Below, in pieces: positions 9,242-18,523 of a stretch of DNA of 18,730 bases; positions within the stretch are counted from its first letter, which is position 1, and each line of letters starts with the position of its first letter. The stretch spans positions 1 to 18,730 of the forward strand of contig NW_024468556.1 in NCBI RefSeq assembly GCF_001632365.1, written 5' to 3'. Under the pieces are notes generated by a model, which had not been told where the DNA came from, did not search any database, and worked only from the letters and a program-made list of their open reading frames with translations. This DNA is from Laetiporus sulphureus 93-53 (Eukaryota > Basidiomycota > Agaricomycetes > Polyporales > Laetiporaceae). A program made the translations under genes and the position numbers.

Positions 9242-12200
9242 ATGTCGTCCCCACCGTCCTCGTCGCACACGCATACACGTACCCAGTCCCGCTCTCTTCG
9301 CGAGAAGCGCGCCGGCGTCCCACTCCTGCTCTCTTCCTTCCCCGTGCCGCCGTCTCACATCCCTGCATCGTTCCCGCTCTCGCCGCTCAGCGCGAGCTCG
9401 TCCTCCTGCTACTTTACCCCGCTCACGACGCCCCTCAGCGCGAATACGAACATCCCCGCATCTGCATCCACATCCTCTACCGCGGCCCTCCTGCATGCCG
9501 CTCTCACCGCGCAGAACCCTCCACCGTGTGCCCCGCCTGTGCTACCCCTCCCGCCAGTACCCGGCCCATCGCCCCTCTCCGACCAGGAGACGGTCCTCTT
9601 CCTCTCCGCCGCACGCGCACGGCGAGTATCCAAGCTCTCTTCTGCGTCCTCGCGCAGGAGCTCGCTCGCGAGCAGCATACATAGCGCGAGCACGCCGGGG
9701 CTCTCGCCGTCAGCGAGCGTCACGCCCGCGGAAACGCGCTCGCTGCGGTCGTACTCGTCGAACGGAAGCCTGAAGATACCGGCGCCCAGATATGGAGGTC
9801 AGGAGAAGAGTGTGGGCGCGGAGGAGAGGATATGTGAGGAGGAGACGGAGGAGCTGACGAGGGTGGAGTTGGATGACATCCCGTCGTCGCATGCACATGA
9901 CCGTCAGAGCGATGAAGAGGAAAACTCACTGGAGCTGAGCAGCCCACCGCTGCTGCGGCGTCTTCGACACTCGGTGCATGACTCGATCTCGGAAATCGAC
10001 ATGCGCGACCTGCCGCCGCTGCAGGAGGACGTGGACATCATTGAGCGCGTGCGCGTGCCGGCCGTTGAGGGCTTGCCGCACAGGAGGAGTCTTGGCCGCG
10101 CTTTAGGGTTCTCAGCTACACATGAGAGAAGTTCAAGTCAAGATAGCAGTGTCATCTGGCCGCCGCCCACGAGCAGATTTTCACTAACGCAGTTGGGATT
10201 CTCACCTACACATGAGAGAGGTTCAAGCCAAGGTAGCAGTGTCATCTGGCCGCCCACGAGTAGACCACTAGTGCAGCGAATCGACACGGACAAGGCCCTG
10301 CCACCGCTCCCGCCACCATCGCCGTCGCGGTCACCATCATCATCGCCATCTCCGACTCCTGCACCTGCACCTGCACCGGAAATGCGCGCCGAGAGTCCGG
10401 ATATCAAGACGATCCTCGCAAGCACCCCGCGGCCGCGCCGGAAGTCCTCAGGCTCGTACATATCGACGCGCTCGTTGGAGCGCACCCGCTCAAGAGCCGG
10501 CGTTAGTGCGCCAGCCCTGCGAAGACATATGAGCGAGGGCGTCCCGGGGTCGCGGGGACGGCGGACATGGGGCGAGGATATGACGCGGCGCGGGAGCGAG
10601 CGAGGGCGCAGATCCCGCATGCCTGCGATGCCGCCGCTGCCGTTGCCGAGGGGCATGTCGGAGTTTGGGATGCTGGACGGTGAGAAGGGAGGGGGAGAAG
10701 GTAGTGGGAGCGAAGAGGAGGGACGGGCAAGTGGGAGCGATACGGATTCGAGTATTGATATCCATACGCCGTTGCCGTGAGTGTTGTTCTTTTCGCTGTC
10801 TGGGAGACCATGCTGATTGTGCGGCGGGGCGATGCTGTGCTGAAACGTATGTTGCATTGGTTTGTTTGGACGTTAGGAACCTCATGTTGCGCGATGGTCT
10901 GCTTTCGCCGAACTCGAAGCTGCTTCCGCATGCGTCGCCTGTTGGCCAGGTGGGCGCGGGTGAGCGGCCGGGGAGCCATTTGAGCGTCGCGTCGAGTGGT
11001 GAGTGCGCTGGTTGGGATGTTTAATGATGAGGCACTGATGGTGGCACGATTGTTCGTGCGTTGATAGTTGGCTCGATCATGACCAAATCTGGGTTGTACA
11101 AGGATGGGCGTGACACGGTGCAGAGAAGGCGCCGCCATAGGGACGGGAAGCTTTTGCGTGGTGGGATTGGGCTTACCACGGGGCTTGGATGGAGTGATAG
11201 GTGCGTGCTTGTGTTTCCGATCGCCGGCGCGTCCCTGGCTGATGCGAGCCGTACCTGATTTGCAGTGAAGACGAAGGCGCGCCATCGCCGCTTACTCACC
11301 AGATCTCTGCTGGACTGCTCAGGTCCAGCCCATCGTCATTGCGCTCGTCGCAGTCGCACCCGTCTTCGCGCGTCACGAGCTCTGCAAGTCTGGACACGCT
11401 TGAGGACGATTGGCACCATGTGGAGAGTGCGCGGTTGTCATTCCCGTTGGACTCTCCTTCGGAGCAGCGGAGCGCACGCATGTTGGCGTCGTCGCTAAAC
11501 TCTATGCCGAGCCTGGGAAAGATGGGTGCTGCGCTGCGCTCGCCGCTGAAGTACGTCAACGAACGTGAGGAGGTGGGAGCACAGGCGTCGTCTTCGTCGT
11601 CTGTATCTGCGATACCTACTACTGCTGCTCGGCATACCCTGCCCAAGGCGCGTGTGGGGAAGGAGCCGGCATCTGAGGTGGACGAGACATCTGACTTTGG
11701 TCCGGCGATGCGTAGTCGGGTAGCGTCTGGTGGCGCGTCCTCGGTGCACGGCTCTCTGCGTACCCCATTCACTCCGAGTGTCAAGCCTTTACAAGTGCCC
11801 CGGCCGCTCAAGCTCCCGCAGGACCAGTCCCGCGTTCGTCGTCCGCAGGACGGCACTGGGCCGATCAGGTCGGTGCTCTCGACCGGAAGCGTTGGGAGCA
11901 GTAGTATCAGCAACAGCACGAGCAGCAGTGGCATTGTACGGCCCGCCGAACGCACGCGAATGCAGTCCCTTCCTCAGTACTCGAGTTCGCGGCACGGACA
12001 TGTGCCCGTACGCCCGTCTGCGATTACTGACCCCGTCGTGCACACCGCTCCTCCTACGACATCGAGGTTCGGTGCAACGGCGAGCGCTGTTTCGTCGCCG
12101 GCGCAGAGGCCGCAGCCGCGCATCGGGACGGGCATGACGTATCGCACGTCGGGGAGCTCGGGTTTGCGTCCGACGATGATGCGGATGCCGAGCTCGACGC

Positions 12201-12253
12201 GCCTTGCGGCTGCTGCTGCGTCGCACAATGCAGATGTTGGCGTCGCGTTTTGA
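9242..12253 (+). CDS. Large Ser/Pro/Arg-rich, probably disordered fungal protein, four exons
   Basis: Exons are 9242-10776, 10877-10998, 11068-11200 and 11266-12253. All three introns have GT-AG ends (GTGAGT, GTGAGT, GTGCGT donors) and the joined frame is open for 925 codons to TGA at 12251-12253. Exon 1 encodes a Ser-rich N-terminus, an acidic stretch (EEETEEL, SDEEEN), a 30-residue tandem duplication and a Pro-rich run (PPLPPPSPSRSP, then PAPAPAP) that could bind SH3, WW or profilin-type partners. Exons 2 and 3 give a compact, less biased module: NLMLRDGLLSPNSKLLP, then KSGLYKDGRDT, an Arg-rich RRRRHRDGKLLRGGIG, and GLTTGLGWSDSEDE across the exon 3/4 junction. The C-terminal half is Ser/Thr-rich with many basic S/T sites. 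No catalytic domain, signal peptide or membrane segment is seen. Function is unknown; a phosphorylated scaffold or regulatory role is only a guess. Confidence 0.85.
10106..10285 (+). repeat. 90-bp in-frame tandem duplication inside exon 1
   Basis: Two 90-bp units, starting at 10106 and 10196, encode GFSATHERSSSQDSSVIWPP and GFSPTHERGSSQGSSVIWPP. The similarity weakens after the TSR that follows WPP. The period is exactly 30 codons, so the frame is kept. The few differences include both silent and replacement changes. Confidence 0.85.
10310..10380 (+). repeat. Low-complexity Pro/Ser coding tract
   Basis: Imperfect trinucleotide repeats (CCATCATCATCG) and a hexanucleotide run (CCTGCA, three units) encode SPSRSPSSSPSPTPAPAPAP. 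Such tracts are prone to length variation between strains. Confidence 0.7.
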
Positions 12254-13327
12254 TATAATCCTCGTTGCTCTATGATCGAGTTCTCCCATCGCCACCGTGC
12301 ACTTCCTCCGTTAGCCGATGACCCTCTCCCTCCTACTCCACCGCTCCTTCGATCTTCCTCGCGGTTACCTCCTTTCAATCTTGTCTAGACAATCTATCTT
12401 CTTCCCGACCTCTTCAATGAGAACCCTCTCCCGTCTCAAACACGGTAACTGGCTATTTTCGACGCTCGTTGCTTGCCGCAAGATCGCCCGCCTCTCCTTT
12501 GCCGCTACGGAGGTTCTGTCACATATACATATACTCACATACCAGTCGCATTTTACTGCAGGGGTCCCTTTTTTTTGGTCCCGTGTCCGCATTCACGTTC
12601 ATCGTTCATGATTCTGTTGCATGTGCATTTGTGCCACTACCAAAGTTGTATACCCCACCCGCCTCGGTTACGTACGCGTCCGATGTCGGCCAGTTTAAGG
12701 TTCGCGGATGGATGGAGGATGGATTGGAATTTACAGTATGTTATATGGTCATGAAAGTCTTATAGCCGTTGGAGGTGCGTGCGCACGTGCTGTTCGGTTG
12801 CAGTAACTTGTAATCTACAAGCGTACAATGTCGCCGGCACGGTCCGCAGCGTAGCCAATTATTCACGTAACAATTACATTGCGCGATCATACAGGCGGGC
12901 CTCGATGAGAAGGACAACTCGATCGGCTGGTAGGTCCTTACCTCGGAAACATACTTGTGAGTTCAGTAGCTGAAATAATGCCATGTTGTTACGAGGCAGT
13001 ATGCTGAGTTGCGTGCAGGCCACCAGCTGAGCGGGATGCAAGATAAAAGCTAAAGACAAGTGGAAGGATGACGCGTGAGAGCGAACACTAATAGAAGACC
13101 TGTGGCCAGCTCGCGTCGAAGCGGTCTTCGAGGCTCATGTCAGTGGTTCGTGTCTTCGCCGTGCATTCATCGAAACGCGAGGCGATCGTTGGTAAATCCG
13201 ATAAATATCTGATGCACGGAGGCACCCACGCATACCTCGCATTCATCTCGCCCTCATCAGTAGTGATTCCATCGTACCCACCGCGCACTCTTGAGCACGT
13301 ATCCGTTGTGTTCATCAACCCAGGAGA
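12254..13327. other. Intergenic stretch with no clear gene
   Basis: This holds the 3' flank of the upstream gene; TATAAT follows directly after its stop. At 12563-12582 a T8 run is flanked by direct GGTCCC copies. On the minus strand, 13318-13088 is open for 76 codons (ending SLEDRFDASWPQVFY), and 13059-12874 is open for 61. Donor-like GTATGC and GTAAGG words occur there, but no convincing exon chain forms. I see no RNA gene. Confidence 0.35.
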
Positions 13328-13998
13328 ATGCAGAGAGACAAGGACTTCTGGTCGCCAGATGGCAACATCATACTCAAAGTGGATAATGTTGGATTTTGAA
13401 TCGACAAGGAAATTCTCGCGCGGTGCTCGCCGATGTTTCGCATCTTGTTCGCTTCACTGCGGCCGGGGATGGTCGAGGTGATGGATGGGTGTCCTGTCCT
13501 CCCGCTCTACGACTTTCCCGGTGATTTTCGCGTTCTGCTGCGTGTGCTTCGCAAGGGTTTAAAGTATGCACAAAAATGCTCGATCTTCGAGTCACTTCAG
13601 CACTCACGCGCATCTTGAATAGTTTCTATGCGGACAAGCAGTTGCCTTTCGGTGCTGTGGCATCGCTCGTTCGTCTAGGCAACAAATACGGGATAGAGGA
13701 TGTGAAAAAGGATGGTATCAGGCGGCTCAAATCCTGCTTCTGCACGGATCTTCAGGCGTTCATGGACACCGCATATGGGTCTAACGCTCCTGGCAATCCT
13801 CGTGGCAGTTTTCTTATGAGCTACAAATTAACCGATGCCATGATCGCCATCAATCTCGCGCGCCTCACGGGAGAGCATTCCATGCTGCCCACTGCCGTGT
13901 ACATCTGTGCTGTGAATCTGGACGAAAATACCATGCGCAACGGTGTCCCTTGGGAGGACTGCTCGCTTGCACTGGATCGGCTCGAGGCTGAAGCCTGA
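13328..13998 (+). pseudogene. BTB/POZ-domain gene interrupted by one TGA
   Basis: Exons 13328-13563 and 13623-13998 flank a 59-nt intron (GTATGC...GAATAG). The joined frame has 203 codons plus the final stop. It begins RDKDFWSPDGNIILKVDNVGF, meets TGA at 13397-13399 (codon 24), then continues in frame with KEILARCSPMFRILF, GCPVLPLYDFP and DFRVLLRVL. This order is the BTB fold signature seen in the large mushroom BTB families. Exon 2 carries KQLPFGAVASLVRLGNKYGI and DGIRRLKSCF, the helical part after the core. BTB proteins form dimers and often recruit cullin-3 ligases, but no partner domain is visible here. The TGA sits where CGA (Arg) would fit. The start at 13328 is the nearest in-frame ATG after an acceptor-like CCCAG; an upstream exon is possible. 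It could be a pseudogene, an assembly error or a strain-specific null. Confidence 0.75.
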
Positions 13999-14973
13999 GA
14001 CGTCCAGAGGTGATTTGCTGGGTGCATTCATTTGACAGATCCTTTAAAAGCCAACTTTGCGGCGTTGGGATGCTCTTTCTTTTTCCCCTTCCCTTCTGGC
14101 TTCTCTCTCCCCACTCGCCTGCCTTATCCTCGCATCAGTCCCATACACACATCACGCAAAATCAGCAGTGCACATGGCACCAGAAAGAAGCATTGTCTGC
14201 ATGAGTGTCATTTCCATTGCTATCGAATGTAGGCCATGATGGACTCGATGCGTCCATGAATGGGTAGGGTGGGTCGTTTTCATCAGTTCAAAAGGGTTTT
14301 TTTAAAAATATTATCTAGCATGAGAGTTATACACGTGGCTGTGTGCAGAACATATGGGGTTTCTCATCATAAGCAGCAAACCTTAGTACTTACTCTTGGA
14401 ATTTCCCGGGCCGGACACCGTGGTAGCAGTCCGCGCCCCATCCCAGTTCCCCAGTGACCTCGTTAGAGTGCATAATGAGTTGTGTAAATGGCTGAGGGAA
14501 CTGGCTACCTAGGTATGTACTTTATACTACCTTCTGCCCCTGTCTGGGCCCATGCCTTTCCGACCATTCTGTCTCCAGGTACCGCTTCTGACGTGTTTCA
14601 CCACGGCACAACATTTGTGCTCGGCACGCCAAGCGCATACCCAAGTGCATTCCGCACTTCACTTCCAACACTTACATGAAACAGAAAGATTGATCGCAGT
14701 GCTTATCACGGTAACACAATCGCTTTGTTCATCTTGACATCTGGATTGTGACTGAGAACCGTGGTTTCGCTTACGTACATGGTATGCAGTTTCAACTTGT
14801 ATTTATGACGAATTGAGCACGACGTTGACGAGGATGTGGACACAACCATTATAATGAAGGTCACAAGGCATGCCACATTTTGCTTAACGGTCATGGTGGA
14901 GATGGCTGCGCTGCTGCATTTACTTTTCTCGCGTGCTTCGCCAGGACATCCATGAACAGTGCACTTAGGAACG
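13999..14973. other. Intergenic stretch, mostly without coding evidence
   Basis: Composition is AT-richer than upstream. A short ORF lies at 14488-14679. TTTTTTTAAAAATATT near 14298 is a simple AT tract. On the minus strand 14993-14706 is open for 95 codons with a hydrophobic run (ACLVTFIIMVV) and may be a decayed extension of the fragment at 14974-15204. Confidence 0.3.
14488..14679 (+). CDS. Small ORF of unknown function, doubtful
   Basis: An ATG at 14488 opens 63 codons, starting MAEGTGYLGMYFILPSAPVW and including HHGTTFVLGTPSAYPSAF. The N-terminal third is mildly hydrophobic and could be a weak signal or membrane segment. GGTATGTAC at 14512 resembles a donor, so the segment might instead be part of a spliced gene. 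I recognise no family. Confidence 0.15.
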   Translation: MAEGTGYLGMYFILPSAPVWAHAFPTILSPGTASDVFHHGTTFVLGTPSAYPSAFRTSLPTLT

Positions 14974-15204
14974 TCATGGAAAAGGTGATACATCGACGTT
15001 TACTGTTGACATGCAGGCAAAAATAGTATTTAATCGATCACTGCTAACGACAGCGGTGATGCCTTGGATGACTGCAGTGGCAATTGAGCTGAAGTACAGT
15101 TCACCCTGCGATATAATGGTTGTGGCGCTGGCTCCACCATCTCGCAGGTATGGAATTGAGGGCATGGAAGATGTTCTTGTGTCCAGCTTTTGGAAGACCT
15201 TCAA
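14974..15204 (-). pseudogene. Fragment of a putative membrane-protein gene (copy 1)
   Basis: This minus-strand frame reads IPYLRDGG, then GELYFSSIATAVIQGITAVV and a further hydrophobic segment ending near 15011. The pattern LRDG...(T/E)LYF followed by a hydrophobic helix recalls the C-terminal part of fungal seven-helix proteins of the DUF6533 type, but this is a memory-based resemblance and weak. A second related fragment lies just upstream at 15252-15360. No complete N-terminal half is present in the 3 kb that follow, because the retrotransposon begins at 15363. It is likely a gene relic. Confidence 0.3.
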
Positions 15205-15251
15205 ACATTATGAGCATGCTGATGGATCTAATGGTGGTGGCAGTGCCCAAT

Positions 15252-15360
15252 GAGCTACATGTCCTTCAACGGAATCACAGCTGTTAATATCGCATGCTCA
15301 ACCAAACAGATGCCTCGAATGACTTCGATCGTCAGCAAGCTGAAGTTCAGCCCACTCTGT
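15252..15360 (-). pseudogene. Fragment of the same gene family (copy 2), cut at the retrotransposon
   Basis: The minus strand from 15360 reads LNFSLLTIEVIRGI, matching LYFSSIATAVIQGI of the neighbouring fragment. At the DNA level GATGCCT...GATGACT...AGCTGAAGT...CAGCCCACTCTG parallels 15055-15110. The similarity ends where the LTR starts (15363). The element therefore appears to have inserted in, or next to, this copy. The rest of the copy would be expected beyond the right end of the window. Confidence 0.4.
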
Positions 15361-15362
15361 AT

Positions 15363-15666
15363 TGTCCGAGGGTGTAGGTTTACGAGGGCTGTAAGACACG
15401 TAGGAGCAAGTGACTCAGCCTCGATGTATGATGCGAGTGCTATATAAATACCTGTAAGACACGTAGGAACGAGTGACTACAGAGTATGAGTAAAAAGTAT
15501 GTAAGGAATCCAGTAGGTGCTTATCTCAGCCTCGATGTATGATGCGAGTGCTGAGGTAGCAGGAAAAGATCGAGCACGCTTGTGGCTACATGATTACATA
15601 AGCAAACACGTGCGGAACGTCAAAGTCCGTGTCCCATTGGACATAAAGTCTGTATGACTTCCAACA
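15363..15666 (-). repeat. 3' LTR of the copia element (left copy)
   Basis: It starts TGTCCGAGG and ends CTTCCAACA on the plus strand. The minus strand thus begins TGTTGGAAG, a common copia LTR start, and ends in CA. The length of 304 bp is set by these TG/CA ends. The first 140 bp match the right copy without indels. Inside, a CTGTAAGACACGTAGGA sub-repeat occurs twice (about 15389 and 15452), and a CTCAGCCTCGATGTATGATG block twice (about 15413 and 15525). Confidence 0.75.
15441..15450 (-). promoter_or_regulatory. TATA-like box in the left LTR
   Basis: The minus strand reads TATTTATATA. The same word lies in the right LTR at 18602-18611, where it would drive transcription toward gag. The plus strand reads TATATAAATA, so direction rests on the position of gag. 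Confidence 0.45.
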
Positions 15667-15681
15667 CACCCACTCAGTGGG
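15667..15681 (-). other. Putative polypurine tract with a 13-nt inverted repeat
   Basis: Just upstream of the 3' LTR on the minus strand is GAGTGGGTG, a short purine-rich run in the place of a polypurine tract. It overlaps CCCACT-C-AGTGGG (15669-15681), a perfect inverted repeat. Confidence 0.4.
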
Positions 15682-15928
15682 AATGCGGACCTACTTTTAG
15701 AACACTAACTGAATCCTTCATGCTGCTTGTGCTGTGCGTGACCGACGGTCTTTGAAACATACTGTGGCTTGGACGGATTGGATTGTAAGTGCCTGTGGCA
15801 TAGGGTTTCTTGAGTCTATCTGGGCAGATAGAACCCGGGCTGCTGTACGCTGTTTGCACTATGTGACTTTGCCTGGATCATGCTTGATTGCGGTGCATGG
15901 ACGGTCGTACTCGTCGTTGAGTGTGGCC
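15667..15928 (-). other. Tail between the polyprotein frame and the 3' LTR
   Basis: A minus-strand frame here reads SKTVGHAQHKQHEGFS and stops close to the polypurine tract. Its position and the K...H...H..G spacing could be a remnant of the C-terminal end of copia pol, but the similarity is loose. No other coding signal is seen. Confidence 0.2.
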
Positions 15929-18367
15929 TTAACGAACGGGGTTGTCGCTAATTTCCGTTGATCTGCATCTGACGTTGATTCTCCGAGGTTCTTCGTCAAC
16001 TGAGTGACCCATAGCGCCCGCACGAGTCTTGTCGCATTCGACTGCGCCCACTTGACGCGCGTTCTTTCCTCCTCTCTCTGGCTGTTCCCTTTCGCTTCTC
16101 GCTCTCTCCTGGACTTCTGGGGTCTCTATTCTCAGCTTTGTCTTGGCTTCAAAGTCTCCTAGGACTGTCTTGGGCTTGTATGTGCTGACAGAAAGCCGCG
16201 GGTCATCATCGCAAATTGGCACTTGGCACGCACATGTCGATTGATGGACATGGCTCTTTGGAGCCTCTGGGGCAGGAGTAGGAGTGATCAAGCATTGAGT
16301 CCGAGTGTGAGAGAGGGATGTTGCGACCTTTGAGATGACAGGTGAGTCCTCCTTCTCATTTTCGCACTGGGGTGAAGGAGCAGGTGAGGGGTTTGACGCG
16401 GTCTGGCGTGGCAACACAGCGTGATGGCTGGATGAGGGTACTGTGTTGCCCTCGTTGTCTTTGTCATTGCTGCTGTTGTTGTCACTATCACCGGTGGATG
16501 TGCTACTGGGTGCATCAAGTGGTGGCAGTGTTGGGTCATGTTCAGCGGCTACGATCGTGATACGAGCTGCTCGTCGTTCGTGAGGCCTGTGAGGAGTGCC
16601 GGCAGGTGAGTTCAGCGGTTTGCCCTGCACTTCATGTTGAAGTTCAGAGTCGATCACCATGCGTGTCTGCCATGTATGGACGCCCTCATCGGAGGTGGCG
16701 TTTTGCGCGTCGTGTGTGCGCCCACTCGTTCGATGAGAGGCAGCATGTGCCTTCACGTTTTGAGCATGCCCGAGGGTGATGCGCTTGACTGACTTGAGGT
16801 CGAGTCTGACATCATGGGCTGTACACCCGTGCGTGCAGATGTGTGTGGCCAAGGGCTTGATGCTCGTCTGGATGGGCTTACCGGTCTTCACATCATGAGT
16901 CGCATTGCTCATGGTGTTCGTGTTACTGACCGCACCTTGATAGACCGTTTGTAGGATGAGTTCGGTACCCATGTGGCAGGTCTTGTGGTGCCACTTTATG
17001 ATGTTTGCCTTGTGCGTCATCGTCTTAGCCGCCAGCGCTTCGAGTGAAAACTCATCAGGATCCATGGAGAAGTCTGCGTGCGCTACGAATGCTCACATGG
17101 GAGCATGTGGGATCGACTCGATGACGTAGAGACCGTCCGTCTTGTGCGCTAGGCCCGTTGTCTTGCTGTTGCAGGTGATTTTGCAGGCGTCGCTGTGGAA
17201 CGTGAGGGTCTGACCTCATTCGGTGAGTCACGAGGTGGAGAGGAGGTTGCCCTGGAGCTGTGGTACGTAGTATACATCCTGTAGCAGCGTCGGGGTTGTA
17301 CATCCGTCGTCGGTGGCTAAATCAAGGTAGATTTGCCCAATACCTTCTGTGTGAACGCACCGTCCGTCTCCGAGCCAAACGCGCTTCGGTGAGGTAAGGT
17401 TCGTGAATTGAATGAACCAGTCACGGCGTGAGCTCATGGATGCTGTTGCACCTGAGTTGAGAATCCAATGGTTGGTGGGTAGGCTGCGCTGCATGAGCGC
17501 ATGGGTGATGAACAGTCAGAGGATGGGGGACACTGTGGTACCCCAGGTGGACATGACCTTCGCCGTAAGGTCTTCACTGTCATCGCTACCCTCCTCCTCC
17601 TCCTGCTTCTCCTCATCTCTTTTCTTCATTCAGCATTCCTCCTCTGTGTGGTTCAGCTTGTGGCAATAGCCACACTTCTTGCTGGATTTCAGCTGCTTCC
17701 CATTCGATTTCGATGTTGACGGCATATCTGACAGCTTGGCGGCAAGTGCATGCTGCGATCCCTCCTTGAGGCATTCGCACTCTTCGGTAAGGATCTGGTT
17801 TGTGACCGTCTCCATGGTGAGCTTGTCGCTTGTCGACATGAGGATGGTGCGAAGTACTGAATACGATGGAGGGAGCGATGTGACCATGGCGACCGCGATC
17901 AGCGAGTCTTCGAGTGGCTGTCTGAGGGTGGCCAGAATGTTGGCCTTTTGGACCATGCCATCGAGCTGTACCTCCATACCGGTCTCATCAGAGAGGGTAC
18001 CACGGAATAGTTCACCGATGAGGTACGCTATAGTCTGTTTCCCCTTCCCCTCATACCACGTGGTGAGTTTGTCCCATACAGACTTCGCCGTCTTCTCGTA
18101 CATGATGCCGCTCAGAGGCGTATCTTTGAGCATGAGCGTGATCTGCACCTTTGCATCTTGATCCTTGTCATCCCATTCAGCCTGCTTGTCAGGTTCAGAG
18201 TCTGAAGGTTGAGCTTCCTTACCCTGGGTGATGTTCCAGAGCTTTCTGATGCGTAGCACTGTCTCGAGACGAAACTTCCATTGCTGGTAGTTTGCTCCAT
18301 CATCCTCAAGGAATGGTATGTCGTAGAGGCAGTTTGAGCCCAGAGAGAGTTTGACAGATTTGGACAT
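15929..18367 (-). pseudogene. Copia gag-protease-preintegrase polyprotein frame with five TGA stops
   Basis: One frame runs from ATG at 18367 to TAA at 15931-15929, 812 codons. Codons 1-245 are a gag of the UBN2/copia type (WDKLTTWYEG, LPPSYSVLRT), ending in a zinc knuckle CGYCHKLNHTEEEC (CX2CX4HX4C). An acidic linker (EEKQEEEEG) follows. The protease region, codons 292-379, has HWILNSGAT and LGDGRCV, but the catalytic Asp of DSGA is Asn (codon 304). Codons 435-490 resemble the gag-pre-integrase zinc region (WHHKTCHMG), with an imperfect CX2C partner (ICTHGC). After that no integrase core is visible; codons to 812 are His/Ser/Thr-rich, of uncertain origin. TGA stops fall at codons 246, 284, 380, 384 and 425. 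Gag-type proteins coat the RNA in virus-like particles; this copy cannot give a full product. Confidence 0.85.
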
Positions 18368-18504
18368 GGCGTGAGAGGGTGTGGAGTGAGAAGGTGTAGA
18401 CTGTGGTGCAGGAGGTGCTGATGTGGGTGCTGGTCGAAGAGAGAAGGTTTAAAGGAGTGTGAGCACAGTGGAAGCTTAAATGAATGGACAGGTTAGTGTG
18501 TAGC
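18368..18504 (-). other. Leader between 5' LTR and gag
   Basis: About 140 nt lie between the putative primer-binding site and the gag ATG. The minus strand is rich in CT and CAC words. No upstream ORF of note is seen. Confidence 0.4.
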
Positions 18505-18523
18505 TGCGGAGCTCATAACCTAT
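18505..18523 (-). other. Putative primer-binding site
   Basis: Directly after the CA end of the 5' LTR the minus strand reads ATAGGTTATGAGCTCCG. Copia primer-binding sites lie here and pair with a tRNA. This one lacks a clean TGG start and matches the initiator-tRNA type (GGTTATSAGAGC-like) only loosely, so the primer tRNA is not identified. Confidence 0.4.

Noticed and set aside
9078..9773. 231-codon plus-strand ORF overlapping exon 1
   Set aside because: It is an out-of-frame shadow of the 9242 gene, His/Arg/Ser-rich from frame shift of Ser/Pro codons.
10138..11285. Long minus-strand ORFs opposite the 9242 gene
   Set aside because: They are antisense shadows. The plus-strand frame has consistent introns and a single stop at its end.
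14488..14679. Small secreted effector-like protein
   Set aside because: The N-terminal hydrophobic segment is weak and there is no cysteine pattern, so I list it only as a doubtful ORF.
17093..17632. TGA read as selenocysteine or a recoded sense codon
   Set aside because: Other genes here use TGA as the normal final stop (9242 gene, BTB gene), and fungi lack the selenocysteine system as far as is generally known.
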